A DNA stretch of 64,000 nucleotides from ZC4RG30 sp039917615. GTDB lineage: Bacteria > Pseudomonadota > Gammaproteobacteria > Steroidobacterales > Steroidobacteraceae. The stretch's first letter is position 1, and each line of letters opens with the position of its first letter. This document shows positions 28,214 to 36,950 of the stretch, in pieces. The stretch is from NCBI GenBank assembly GCA_039917615.1, contig JBDSJD010000012.1, forward strand, positions 5,819 to 69,818. The letters are read 5' to 3'. The notes beneath the pieces were generated by a model. That model was given only the letters and a program-made list of their open reading frames with translations, searched no databases and was not told the origin of the DNA. A program made the position numbers and the translations under genes.

Positions 28214-28927
28214 ATGGCACGGTTAGTTCTCACCCTCGATGGCCAGGTATTGGCCGAATACAACATGAACAAGGAACGTTACACGGTGGGGCGTCTGCCG
28301 GATAACGACATCCGCATCGACAACCCGGCGGTCAGCGGACACCACTCCTTGATCATCAATATCCTCAACGACTCCTTCCTTGAGGACCTCAACAGCACCA
28401 ATGGCACCTACGTCAATGGCAAGCTGATCAAGAAGCATGCGCTGCAGCATGGCGATGTCATCACCGTGGGTCACCACCAGCTGCGCTTTGTCGAGGACGA
28501 CGACGCCCAGCAAGATGAATTCGAAAAGACCATGGTGATCCAGCCTTCGCACAAGGCCGTGGAGAAGGTCAAGTCAGTGCGCGACAAGGCCACCGACACA
28601 GGCACCGGCGCCACCACATCGCGGCGCGCATTGCCCGAAGGCGCACAGCAGAAGCTCAAGAAAGCCAAGCTGCAAGTGCTATCGGGCGCGTTTGCAGGTC
28701 GTGAGCTGGAACTGTCCAAGGCGCTCACCACACTGGGCCGGCCCGGCGTGCAGGTGGCCGCCATCACCCGTCGTGCTGATGGCTTCTACATCGTTCACGT
28801 TGAAGCTGACGGGCCAGACAACTATCCGCTGGTCAACGGCACGCCGATCGGCGCCCAGGCCCGCAGGCTCGTCGACAACGACGTGATCCAGCTGGCCAGC
28901 GTAAAGATGGGTTTCTTCGAAACCTGA
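28214..28927 (+). CDS. FHA-domain protein (two FHA-like modules)
   Basis: Phosphothreonine-binding protein of 237 aa. The first FHA domain (about 20-95) has YTVGRLPDNDIRI, GHHSLI and NSTNGTYVNG. The second half (about 155-237) looks like a degenerate FHA: TTLGRPGVQVAAI, then a VNGTPIG loop. The start at 28214 gives the clean MARLVLTLDGQV opening. Likely a read-out for the adjacent PP2C phosphatase. Confidence 0.88.
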   Translation: MARLVLTLDGQVLAEYNMNKERYTVGRLPDNDIRIDNPAVSGHHSLIINILNDSFLEDLNSTNGTYVNGKLIKKHALQHGDVITVGHHQLRFVEDDDAQQDEFEKTMVIQPSHKAVEKVKSVRDKATDTGTGATTSRRALPEGAQQKLKKAKLQVLSGAFAGRELELSKALTTLGRPGVQVAAITRRADGFYIVHVEADGPDNYPLVNGTPIGAQARRLVDNDVIQLASVKMGFFET

Positions 28928-28940
28928 TCCAATGGAAAAA

Positions 28941-28965
28941 GGCCGGACGCAATAATGCGCCGGCC
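28941..28965 (+). terminator. hairpin after the FHA gene
   Basis: GGCCGG / CCGGCC with an inner CGCA / TGCG pair, a single bulged A and an ATAA loop form a strong hairpin 13 bp after the FHA stop. The T-tract after it is poor. It lies between convergent genes (FHA and bfd) and could serve both. Confidence 0.5.
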
Positions 28966-28987
28966 CTTGATTCATCTTTAGCTTTGC

Positions 28988-29209
28988 TCAGACTGCCGCA
29001 GACAGCGGCAACATTCCCGAATTCGACTGGTGGCTGCGGCAGCAAATGGCCTTTTGCTCGGCGAAGCTTTCGCGCGCACTGCACAGGCAGCTGCCGCAGG
29101 CTGTGCCGACTTCCAGCTGTTCCTGCAGAGCAGTAAAGCTGTGGCAACCCCGGGACACCGCCCTGGCGATCTCCCGCTCCGACACGTTCTGGCAGATGCA
29201 GATGATCAT
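28988..29209 (-). CDS. bfd: bacterioferritin-associated ferredoxin
   Basis: Small [2Fe-2S] protein that delivers electrons to bacterioferritin so stored iron can be released. 73 aa. The four cluster cysteines fit the Bfd pattern: CIC near the start, then CGSCLC. Divergent from bfr with a Fur-like box between them; Bfd genes are typically iron-repressed. Confidence 0.92.
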   Translation of the reverse strand: MIICICQNVSEREIARAVSRGCHSFTALQEQLEVGTACGSCLCSARESFAEQKAICCRSHQSNSGMLPLSAAV

Positions 29210-29221
29210 GAGTCAGATAGT

Positions 29222-29240
29222 AATGCGAATAGTTCTTGTT
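29222..29240. promoter_or_regulatory. Fur-like box between bfd and bfr
   Basis: AATGCGAATAGTTCTTGTT matches 14 of 18 informative positions of the Fur-box form AATGAGAAT-N-ATTCTCATT. It starts 12 bp upstream of the bfd start, where Fur could block bfd in iron-rich conditions. Confidence 0.5.
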
Positions 29241-29294
29241 TGCAACTTAACGTAATAACCCTTTTCGGGACTCAAACTGTTAGTTTGCGCGGCC

Positions 29295-29768
29295 ATGCAA
29301 GGCGACCAGAAAGTCATCGCGTTCCTCAATGCCCAGCTCAAGATGGAGCTGACGGCCGTCAACCAGTACTTCCTGCATGCCCGCATGCTGAAAAACTGGG
29401 GCCTGACGCGAATGGCCAAACATGAATACGACGAATCCATCGAGGAGATGAAGCACGCCGACAAGCTGATCGAGCGCGTGCTCACTCTGGGGGGCCTGCC
29501 GAACCTGCAGGATCTGGGCAAACTGCTCATCGGCGAAACCGCCGTGGAAACCCTGAGCTGCGATCTCAAGACCGAGCTTGGTGGCCAGGCGCATCTCAAG
29601 GAAGCAGTCGCATACTGCGAGACTGTGCGCGACTACGTCAGCCGCGAGCTGTTCGAGCAAATCCTCGAGGACACCGAGGAACACATCGACTATCTGGAAA
29701 CCCAGCTGGAACTGGTTGGCAAGGTCGGCGAGCAGAACTACCTGCAGTCGCAGATCCATTCCAGCTGA
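29295..29768 (+). CDS. bfr: bacterioferritin
   Basis: Haem-containing iron-storage protein, 24-mer. 157 aa, standard length. Ferroxidase ligands are seen in LKMELTAVNQYF, MAKHEYDESIEEMKHAD and the later EDTEEHIDYLE; the haem-ligand Met fits the MKHADKLI helix. It faces alr tail to tail with 3 bp between them. Confidence 0.95.
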   Translation: MQGDQKVIAFLNAQLKMELTAVNQYFLHARMLKNWGLTRMAKHEYDESIEEMKHADKLIERVLTLGGLPNLQDLGKLLIGETAVETLSCDLKTELGGQAHLKEAVAYCETVRDYVSRELFEQILEDTEEHIDYLETQLELVGKVGEQNYLQSQIHSS

Positions 29769-29771
29769 AGT

Positions 29772-30881
29772 TTAGACCACGGCCACAGGCACCCGCTGAC
29801 TCACGCCGCAGAGCAGTTCGTAGCCGATGGTGCCGGCATGCGCGGCAATTTCTTCCACGGGTAGTTCCGGACCCCACAGCAACGCGGCATCGCCCACCTG
29901 CACGTTGCCCACGCCAGTTACATCGACGGCGATCATGTCCATCGACACGCGCCCTGCCAGCGACGCGCGACGCCCATGCACCAGCACCGGCGTGCCATTC
30001 GGCAGCATGCGCGGCAGGCCATCACCATAGCCGCCGGCAACAATGGCCACCTGCGAATCGCGCGCTGCGCGCCAGGTGCCGCCATAACCGACGGTCTCAC
30101 CTGCAGGCACTTCGCGCACCGCTATCACCGTGGAAACCAGGCGCATCGCCGCAACCAACCCCAGGTCACTCCCAACCCGATCACTGAAGGGCGATACGCC
30201 ATACAGGGCAAGCCCCGGTCGCACCCAGTCGGCATGGGAGGCTGGAAATGCAAACACGGCGGCCGAATTGGCGAGGCTTCGTGTCAGGGTTAGGCCACGC
30301 GTCAACTCAGCAAACCTCGTCAGCTGCGCGGCAGTCAGCGGATTGTCATGTTCATCGGCCGATGCGAAATGCGTCAGCAGACGCAGTTCATGCAGGTGCT
30401 CACCCATGGAAGTCAGCGAGGTGAGCGCCGCCGCCACTTGTTGCGCGCGGAATCCGAGGCGGTTCATGCCCGTATCGATCTTCAACCAGACCACGAAGCG
30501 ATGACCGGCCGGCGCGCGCTCCAGCAACGCCAGCTGTTCACTCTCATGCACCACGATTTCCAGATTCTGGCGCGCCGCTTCCGCCAGTTGCCCAGCGTCG
30601 AATACACCTTCCAGCAGCACAATGGGCTTGCGCACGCCTGCGCCGCGCAAGGCGATAGCTTCTTCCAGCCGCGCCACGGCAAATGCATCGGCATCGGCCA
30701 GACACAGGGCGGTGGGAACAAGCCCGTGGCCGTAGGCATTGGCCTTGACCACCGCCATGACCCGACTGCGGGGCGCTGCCTCGCGGATGCGGGCCAGGTT
30801 GCCGCGCAACGCGCCCGCGCTGACTTCGGCGCGGATCAGCGGTTTCAGCGGGCTACCCGCGCAAGGCGTTCGCCAGCGCAA
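29772..30881 (-). CDS. alr: alanine racemase
   Basis: PLP enzyme that makes D-alanine for peptidoglycan. About 369 aa. The PLP lysine lies in AVVKANAYGHG and the catalytic tyrosine in GYGGTWRA; the YGVSPFSDR region is typical. The start is uncertain: the frame is open to an ATG at 30992 that would overlap dnaB by 98 bp, so a TTG at 30881, 13 bp after the dnaB stop, fits family length better. Last gene of the rpsF operon. Confidence 0.93.
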   Translation of the reverse strand: MRWRTPCAGSPLKPLIRAEVSAGALRGNLARIREAAPRSRVMAVVKANAYGHGLVPTALCLADADAFAVARLEEAIALRGAGVRKPIVLLEGVFDAGQLAEAARQNLEIVVHESEQLALLERAPAGHRFVVWLKIDTGMNRLGFRAQQVAAALTSLTSMGEHLHELRLLTHFASADEHDNPLTAAQLTRFAELTRGLTLTRSLANSAAVFAFPASHADWVRPGLALYGVSPFSDRVGSDLGLVAAMRLVSTVIAVREVPAGETVGYGGTWRAARDSQVAIVAGGYGDGLPRMLPNGTPVLVHGRRASLAGRVSMDMIAVDVTGVGNVQVGDAALLWGPELPVEEIAAHAGTIGYELLCGVSQRVPVAVV

Positions 30882-30894
30882 CCCGACGTGCCCG

Positions 30895-32256
30895 TCATCG
30901 AAGCACTCCTGCCGCGTAGGCTTCGGGCATGAAATTCTGGAAGCGCGTGTACTGACCCTGGAAGGTGAGTGTGAAATACCCGGTCTCGCCATTGCGATGC
31001 TTGGCCAGATCGATATCCGCCTCGCCCTTGCGCGGCGTGTTCTTGTCGTAGACTTCTTCGCGGTAGATGAAAAGGATCATGTCTGCATCCTGCTCGATCG
31101 CTCCACTTTCTCTCAGATCCGACATCACCGGCTTCTTGCTCTCGCGCTGCTCCACGCTGCGGTTGAGCTGTGACAGTGCGATGACCGGCACGTTCAGCTC
31201 CTTGGCCAGCGCCTTCAGTCCGCGGGAGATTTCTGATATCTCCGTGGCTCTATTTTCCTTCGTTCCCGCCACCTGCATCAGCTGCAGGTAGTCGACCACC
31301 ACCATGTCGAGACCCTGTTCGCGTTTCACACGACGTGCGCGGGCACGCAGTTCGGTGGGAGTAAGCCCCGGTGATTCATCGATGAAAATGCGCGCCTCTG
31401 CCAGCTGACTCGTGGCGCTGGTGATGCGCACCCAGTCCTGGTCGCTGATGCGTCCGCTGCGGATATCCTGCATCGGCACGCCTCCGATCGAGGACAGCAT
31501 GCGTGTCATCAACTGCTCGGAGGGCATTTCCATGCTGAAGATCAGCACCGACCCCTTCACGTTGGGATCCAGGGCCACGTTCTCGGCCATGTTGATGGCG
31601 AGCGTGGTCTTGCCCATGGACGGGCGGCCCGCGACGATCACCAGATCCCCGCCGCGCAGGCCGCCGGTCTTGCGATCGAAATCAGTGAAGCCTGTGGCAA
31701 CGCCACGCAGCTTGTCCGGATTGCTGTGCCATTCGTCGATCTTGTCGATGAGATCAGGCAGCAAGGTGCGCACCGCCTGCGCGCCTTCGCTGCGCCGCGC
31801 GCCGCGTTCGGCTATGGCGAAAACCTTCTGCTCGGCCTGGCTCACCAGGTCGCGCGCGGACATCCCTTCATCGCTGAATACGGAAGAAACGATGTCGTTG
31901 CCGGCAGAGATGAGCGAGCGCAGCAGTGCGCGCTCGCGCACGATCTGCGCATAAGCGCGCGCATTGGCCGCCGTGGGCGTGTTGCGCACCAGCTCACTGA
32001 GATAGGCAAGACCACCAGCATTCTGCAGGCTGCCGCGCCGGTCGAGTTGCTCGGACACGGTCAGCACGTCGATGGGCTTCGACTCTGATACGAGTTCGGC
32101 GACTGCTGCGAAGATCAACCGGTGGTCAGGGCGATAGAAGTCTTCAGCGACCACACTGTCGCCGACCTGGTCCCACGCCTGAGTGTCGAGCAGCAGCCCG
32201 CCGAGGACGGATTGTTCAGCCTCGACGGAATGCGGTGGTGTTTTCAGCCGGTCCAT
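30895..32256 (-). CDS. dnaB: replicative DNA helicase DnaB
   Basis: Hexameric 5'-3' helicase of the replication fork. 453 aa. The N-terminal domain (PPHSVEAEQSVLGGLLLD) is followed by the RecA-like core with Walker A GRPSMGKTTLA, VVDYLQLM and the arginine-finger region FIYREEVYDK. No intein or insertion. It follows rplI by 67 bp. Confidence 0.97.
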   Translation of the reverse strand: MDRLKTPPHSVEAEQSVLGGLLLDTQAWDQVGDSVVAEDFYRPDHRLIFAAVAELVSESKPIDVLTVSEQLDRRGSLQNAGGLAYLSELVRNTPTAANARAYAQIVRERALLRSLISAGNDIVSSVFSDEGMSARDLVSQAEQKVFAIAERGARRSEGAQAVRTLLPDLIDKIDEWHSNPDKLRGVATGFTDFDRKTGGLRGGDLVIVAGRPSMGKTTLAINMAENVALDPNVKGSVLIFSMEMPSEQLMTRMLSSIGGVPMQDIRSGRISDQDWVRITSATSQLAEARIFIDESPGLTPTELRARARRVKREQGLDMVVVDYLQLMQVAGTKENRATEISEISRGLKALAKELNVPVIALSQLNRSVEQRESKKPVMSDLRESGAIEQDADMILFIYREEVYDKNTPRKGEADIDLAKHRNGETGYFTLTFQGQYTRFQNFMPEAYAAGVLR

Positions 32257-32323
32257 GCCAGACGTATTCTGGCGCAGTCGATCCGGGCCGGCTATGGCCC
32301 AACCTGTGAATTACCGGTGGATA

Positions 32324-32779
32324 TCAGGCTGTTTCGTCGGCGACGATGATGATCGGCAGATCGATGTTCACGTCGGAGTGCAAATGCACGGTAACCACAT
32401 GCTCACCCACCGTGCGCAGCGGACCGTTCGGCAGGCGCACTTCGGCGCGCGTCAGCTTCTGTCCGGCGGCAGTGGCGGCATCGGCGATGTCGCTGGTGCC
32501 GATGGAACCGAACAGCTTGCCTTCGCTGCCAGCCTTGGCGGTGATGGTGAGCTTGAAACCCTCGAAGCCTGCCTTGCGCCCTTCCGCACCAGACAGATTC
32601 TCGCGCACCACCTTTTCAAGGTCGGCGCGACGGGCTTCGAACTTGGCCACGTTGGCAACCGTTGCCAGTGTGGCTTTGCCCTGGGGCAGCAGAAAATTGC
32701 GGGCATAGCCGGAACGCACCGTGACACGATCACCAAGGCTGCCGAGGTTGGCCACTTTATCCAGAAGAATGACGTCCAT
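32324..32779 (-). CDS. rplI: 50S ribosomal protein L9
   Basis: Ribosomal protein of 151 aa with the L9 opening MDVILLDKVANLGSLGD and the RNA-binding RSGYARNFLLPQGKA. The frame is open well beyond 32779 through rpsR, but L9 homology starts exactly at this ATG. Part of rpsF-rpsR-rplI. Confidence 0.96.
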   Translation of the reverse strand: MDVILLDKVANLGSLGDRVTVRSGYARNFLLPQGKATLATVANVAKFEARRADLEKVVRENLSGAEGRKAGFEGFKLTITAKAGSEGKLFGSIGTSDIADAATAAGQKLTRAEVRLPNGPLRTVGEHVVTVHLHSDVNIDLPIIIVADETA

Positions 32780-32790
32780 TTTTGTGAACC

Positions 32791-33015
32791 TTAGTGCTGA
32801 TCGGTATAGGGCAGCAGTGCCAGGAAGCGCGCGCGCTTGATGGCTGTAGACAGCTGCCGCTGGAAGAAGCTCTTGGTGCCGGTGATGCGGCTTGGCACGA
32901 TCTTGCCCGTCTCGGAGACATACCCCTTGAGCGTGCCCAGATCCTTGTAGTCGATGGTCTTCACGCCATCGGCGGTGAAGCGGCAGAATTTCTTGCGACG
33001 GATGAAACGCGACAT
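32791..33015 (-). CDS. rpsR: 30S ribosomal protein S18
   Basis: 74 aa, with the basic RRKKFCRF opening, DYKDLGTLKGYVSETGKI, and the conserved QRQLSTAIKRARFLALLPY end. It binds S6 in the ribosome; the two genes are adjacent, with no priB between them. Confidence 0.97.
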   Translation of the reverse strand: MSRFIRRKKFCRFTADGVKTIDYKDLGTLKGYVSETGKIVPSRITGTKSFFQRQLSTAIKRARFLALLPYTDQH

Positions 33016-33035
33016 CGTGATTGCTCCCGTAAACC

Positions 33036-33419
33036 TTAACGCATGCCCATATCGTCGCCATCGTCCATGTCGCGGGCGCCACGGCGTTCGCCGTCTTCGT
33101 CCTCGCCACGGGCCATCGGCGACGGCTCGGTCACAGCTGCATCCATGGACGCAACCAGGTGACGCAGCACCGCATCGCTGAAACGGAACGAACCGGTGAG
33201 CTCGGTCAGGGTGGCCTGATCGGTCTCGATGTTCAACAGGATGTAGTGGGCCTTGTGAACCTTGGCGATGGGGTAAGCCAGCTGCCGGCGGCCCCAGTCT
33301 TCCACGCGGTGCACGGTGCCGCCGCTGGCAGTGACCATGCCCTTGTAGCGCTCGAGCATGGCGGGAACCTGCTCGCTCTGGTCCGGATGTACCAGGACCA
33401 CGATCTCGTAATGCCTCAT
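33036..33419 (-). CDS. rpsF: 30S ribosomal protein S6
   Basis: 127 aa with the S6 core MRHYEIVVLVHPDQSEQVP and HRVEDWGRRQLAYPI, followed by an acidic/charged C-terminal tail of about 25 residues, typical of proteobacterial S6. First gene of rpsF-rpsR-rplI-dnaB-alr. Confidence 0.96.
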   Translation of the reverse strand: MRHYEIVVLVHPDQSEQVPAMLERYKGMVTASGGTVHRVEDWGRRQLAYPIAKVHKAHYILLNIETDQATLTELTGSFRFSDAVLRHLVASMDAAVTEPSPMARGEDEDGERRGARDMDDGDDMGMR

Positions 33420-33435
33420 GACAGTTTCCTCTTAT

Positions 33436-33472
33436 GGGTTAGCCACCCGCCCAAGGCTTGGCGGTGTGGCAA
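33436..33472 (-). promoter_or_regulatory. possible S6:S18 leader RNA motif
   Basis: In the rpsF leader, about 15-55 nt before the start, a hairpin (CCGCC / GGCGG extended by CAA / TTG, GCC loop) is preceded by CACA and followed by GGTGGCTAACCC. A CCG-bearing hairpin with a following GGTGG is reminiscent of the S6:S18 autoregulatory element. Called by eye only. Confidence 0.3.
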
Positions 33473-33578
33473 GAAGGGGCGCGAAGTCTACAGAATGCCC
33501 CGGGAGGGGGCAAGGGCGACGATCGGCAGCAGGGACCTGGCGGCAGCCCATTGGGGCTGCCGGGCCGCGCAGTGGACA

Positions 33579-35216
33579 TCAACTCCGGAACAGCGGCAGC
33601 GCCTTGGTCAAGGTGATCCAGATTCCCCACAGTAATGGCAGTCCCACTGCAAGCCACGCCAATGCAACGGTCAGTGGAGCCGTGCGAACCGCGCCGTTCA
33701 CTCCTGCCTGCACTCCCGTTGTGACAGCCACCCTCTCATGCGCTTTCGCGCGCTCTGCTGCGAGCTCTGCGTCGGACATGAAGTGACGCTCGGCCACTGG
33801 TCGCACCAGCAGATTGCAGATCAGCCCACCGAGCAGGAACGCGGCCAGGATGTACATCGTCACGTTGTATGCTTGATCAGCAGGCAGGCCGCGTTGCAGT
33901 TGGTGCTCGCGAATGTAGTTGACGATCACCGGCCCGAGGATGCCGGCCGCGGACCACGCAGTAAGCAGCCGGCCATGGATGGCGCCGACATGCTGGGTGC
34001 CGAACAGATCGGCCAGATATGCCGGAATCGTCGCGAAACCGCCTCCGTACATGGTAAGAATCAGGCAGAAGATGACGACGAACACTGCGACGTGTCCTGA
34101 GTTCCCGGCCCAGGGTGCGCTGGCGTAAAGCGCGAGGCCAAGCAGAAAGAACACGCAGTACGTCGCTTTGCGGCCGATCACGTCGGAGAACGAGGCCCAG
34201 AAGATTCGCCCGAAGATGTTGAATAGCGACAGCAGCCCGGCGAAGGCCGCCGCGATTGTCGCGACCTGTGCTCGTTGGTCCGTGGCGAGCCGCGCCAGTG
34301 GTTCGCTGCCTCCCAGAAGCTTGCCGCCGAATACTTCCTGCAGCATCGGCGAGGCCATGCCGACGACGCCAATGCCGGCACTGACATTCAGGCACAGCAC
34401 CGCCCATAGCAGCCAGAATTGCGGGATACCGAACACGCGGTCCACATTCACATGCCGCGTCGTCTTCAGTTTGGCGGCTTGCGACGGCGGCGCCCAGCCA
34501 GGTGGCTTCCAGCCGGACGGCGGGACGCGGTAACCGAAAGCGCCGATCAACATCGCAACCAGATACAGCAGCGCCAGCGTCACCAGCGTCGGCGCTACGC
34601 CGACGGAATCCGCGGTTGAAAAGTGCCGCATCAGTCGGTCGGCCAGCGGTGAGCCGATCATCGCGCCGCCGCCGAAGCCCATGATGGCAAGGCCCGTGGC
34701 CATGCCGCGCCGGTCCGGAAACCATTTGATCAGCGTCGACACCGGCGAGATGTAGCCGAGGCCGAGCCCCAGACCACCGATGACGCCGCAGCCCAGCCAC
34801 AACAGCCACAACTGGTGCAGATGCACTCCCAACGCGCCGATCAAAAGGCCGCCCGACCAGCATAATGCCGCGACTACGCCGGCCTTGCGCGGACCAGCGG
34901 TTTCGAGCCAGTGGCCGAACAGCGCCGCAGAGGAACCCAACACCACGAAGAAAAGTGTGTAGGTCCAGCCCAGCATCGACACCGGCCAATCGCAATTGGT
35001 GGCCGTAAGGTAAGTCCACACCGTTGTGTCCGGCGCGCAGGCATGCGCCGCGCTTATGCCGATTGATCGCGACAGCGGCAGCCAGAAAACGCTGAAGCCA
35101 TACGCCATGCCGATGCAAAGATGAATGGCCAGTGCCGCGGGCGGAATAAGCCAGCGGTTGAAATGCGGTCCCGCAATGATGCGTTCGCGGCCCAGCCATC
35201 GATCCAGTGACTGCAT
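33579..35216 (-). CDS. OFA-family MFS transporter
   Basis: Inner-membrane major-facilitator protein of the oxalate:formate antiporter-like family. 545 aa with about 12-14 membrane segments. Family features: GMAYGFSVFWLPLS in helix 1, the long periplasmic loop containing CAPDTTVWTYLTATNCDW, and KWFPDRRGMATGLAIMGFGGGA. It begins 11 bp after the EF-hand gene, at the end of a run that starts with ligA-ligB, so it may carry an aromatic or related acid; the substrate cannot be read from sequence. Confidence 0.85.
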   Translation of the reverse strand: MQSLDRWLGRERIIAGPHFNRWLIPPAALAIHLCIGMAYGFSVFWLPLSRSIGISAAHACAPDTTVWTYLTATNCDWPVSMLGWTYTLFFVVLGSSAALFGHWLETAGPRKAGVVAALCWSGGLLIGALGVHLHQLWLLWLGCGVIGGLGLGLGYISPVSTLIKWFPDRRGMATGLAIMGFGGGAMIGSPLADRLMRHFSTADSVGVAPTLVTLALLYLVAMLIGAFGYRVPPSGWKPPGWAPPSQAAKLKTTRHVNVDRVFGIPQFWLLWAVLCLNVSAGIGVVGMASPMLQEVFGGKLLGGSEPLARLATDQRAQVATIAAAFAGLLSLFNIFGRIFWASFSDVIGRKATYCVFFLLGLALYASAPWAGNSGHVAVFVVIFCLILTMYGGGFATIPAYLADLFGTQHVGAIHGRLLTAWSAAGILGPVIVNYIREHQLQRGLPADQAYNVTMYILAAFLLGGLICNLLVRPVAERHFMSDAELAAERAKAHERVAVTTGVQAGVNGAVRTAPLTVALAWLAVGLPLLWGIWITLTKALPLFRS

Positions 35217-35227
35217 GCAGAATGAGG

Positions 35228-35998
35228 TCAGCGACTGACTTTTTTGAGAACCGCTTCGTCCTCGAGTTTCGAGTACTGCCGTTGCAGCACCTTCAATTGA
35301 CCGTAAAGGTCACCTAGATAGGCTGCCTTTTGCTCGAGGCGCGGATCGCTGGCGATAACCTTCATCATCTGCCGGTACCACTTGTCGGTACCTGCCACCA
35401 GCACCTGCTCTGGCGGCGGCGGCTGGTAGCAAGGAATCGGTACTTCATCGGCGCGTGCAAGGAACTCTGTATAGGTAAGGCGCCGGTCGTGGTCCGTATC
35501 CAGAAAATAGAGCTGGGCCAGGAGTTGTCTGTTGCCCGCCGCTTCCGACTCCGACAGAACGTGATTCTTGTTCAGGTCGAGACTGATGAAGTCCGGTATC
35601 TCGCACCGACCCTCCGCCCAGTGCTGCATAGCGTCGGCCACGAAGACCGGGATGCAGATGCGCGATCGCAACGCCGAACCCGGATTGTCCGGATCCGTGT
35701 TCACGTAAGCGCAATTCACATCGTAACGGTCGTCCTTGTTCAGCTTGTTGTACAGCTTGAAAAAGTCGTCCTCGAGATGGGCAATCGCCAATGTCGCGCG
35801 TTTGCCCCGCACCACGACTTCATCCAGATTGTCCAGTGGAGTACCCGCGGGCACTTCCCCGATAGTCCAGCTGGTTATAACCGTGGGGTTCGCCGCCGCA
35901 GCGGCCTCAACAGGAGACGCGATACCTGCTGTGATGCACAACGCCCCCACAAGCGCTCGGCAAAGGACCGGGATCAAGCATTGCCTCAGATCTGTCAT
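35228..35998 (-). CDS. exported EF-hand-like protein
   Basis: Predicted periplasmic protein of 256 aa with a signal peptide (about 1-32, ending near ASPVEAAAA). Two EF-hand-like loops are seen: DLNKNHVLSESEA and DTDHDRRLTYTEF. About 60 residues before them is a KRATLAIAHLEDDFFKLYNKLN stretch common in small secreted proteins of unknown role. The ATG at 35998 is preceded by GGAG at 7 bp. It lies between ligB and the OFA transporter; the function is unknown. Confidence 0.75.
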   Translation of the reverse strand: MTDLRQCLIPVLCRALVGALCITAGIASPVEAAAAANPTVITSWTIGEVPAGTPLDNLDEVVVRGKRATLAIAHLEDDFFKLYNKLNKDDRYDVNCAYVNTDPDNPGSALRSRICIPVFVADAMQHWAEGRCEIPDFISLDLNKNHVLSESEAAGNRQLLAQLYFLDTDHDRRLTYTEFLARADEVPIPCYQPPPPEQVLVAGTDKWYRQMMKVIASDPRLEQKAAYLGDLYGQLKVLQRQYSKLEDEAVLKKVSR

Positions 35999-36104
35999 GT
36001 CGTTTCTCCATGAACTGCGAAGCTCCGTGGTCGACCTGAGCGTATCCGCGCCGCGGGCCGACAAGACTGCAAACCATACTCGGCAGCGGCGTGCGTTTCG
36101 ACCT

Positions 36105-36950
36105 CTAAATGAACGTGTTTTCGAGCACCAGCACGCCTGCGCCAGTGTTCGAGATCGGCGCGTGGTAATGCTTGTGGACCACTTTCACATTGTCCTGCAA
36201 CGCTCCGCGCATCACCAGCCACATGATGGTCTCGATGCCTTCTGTCCCGGTGCGCCGCATGATTTCCGAGTTGCTGAATTGCGTGAACCACTGCGGGTCG
36301 CTGGCGATGCGGTCCATGGTCTCCAGATCGAAATCCACGTCGATGAGGCCGGCGCGCTCGCCCTGCAACTGGTGCGACATGCCGCCGGTGCCCAGCACGA
36401 CGATCTTATGGTCTTCGGGGTATGACTCCACGGCCTTGCGCAACGCGCGACCGAGCTTGAGGCAGCGCAGTGCGGTCGGCACCGGGTGCTGCACCACGTT
36501 CACCGCCAACGGAATCGTGGTGATCGGCCATATTTCATGCGTGCCATAGAGCGCGCGGATCGGATTCACGAAGCCATGATCGACCTTCATCTCCTGGCAG
36601 GTGCAGATATCGAACTCCTGCTCCACCAGCGATTCGGCGATATGCCAGGAAAAAGCTGCATCGCCCTTGAAAGGCGCCACAGGTTTCAGGGCCCAGCCTT
36701 CGTCTGCGTTGTCGTAGGTATCGGCGCAGCCGAGCGCAAAGGTGGGCACCTTGTCGAGAAAGAAGTTAAGACCGTGATCGTTGTAGACCACTATCGCGAT
36801 GTCGGGCTTGTGCTTTTGTAACCAGTCCTGTGCTGGCTTGTAGCCATCAAAGAAGCGCTTCCAGTACGGCTCCTGGGTCAGGTTGTTGGCGATGGCATTG
36901 CCCACCGCCGGAATATGCGAGCTTGTGATTCCGCCGATGATCCTAGCCAT
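36105..36950 (-). CDS. ligB: LigB-type extradiol dioxygenase (protocatechuate 4,5- or gallate-dioxygenase catalytic subunit)
   Basis: Class III extradiol dioxygenase beta subunit, a ring-cleaving non-haem Fe(II) enzyme. 281 aa. Iron ligands fit LigB: His12 (SSHIPAVG), His59 (YNDHGLNFF) and a Glu near the C-terminal TEGIETIMW; the catalytic His is in GTGGMSHQLQG. It overlaps the ligA stop by 8 bp. The likely substrate is protocatechuate, but gallate or a methylated relative is possible. Confidence 0.88.
   Translation of the reverse strand: MARIIGGITSSHIPAVGNAIANNLTQEPYWKRFFDGYKPAQDWLQKHKPDIAIVVYNDHGLNFFLDKVPTFALGCADTYDNADEGWALKPVAPFKGDAAFSWHIAESLVEQEFDICTCQEMKVDHGFVNPIRALYGTHEIWPITTIPLAVNVVQHPVPTALRCLKLGRALRKAVESYPEDHKIVVLGTGGMSHQLQGERAGLIDVDFDLETMDRIASDPQWFTQFSNSEIMRRTGTEGIETIMWLVMRGALQDNVKVVHKHYHAPISNTGAGVLVLENTFI

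Noticed and set aside
33542..33561. GGCAGCCC / GGGCTGCC hairpin after the OFA transporter
   Set aside because: A strong stem but no T-tract on either strand; may be structural only.
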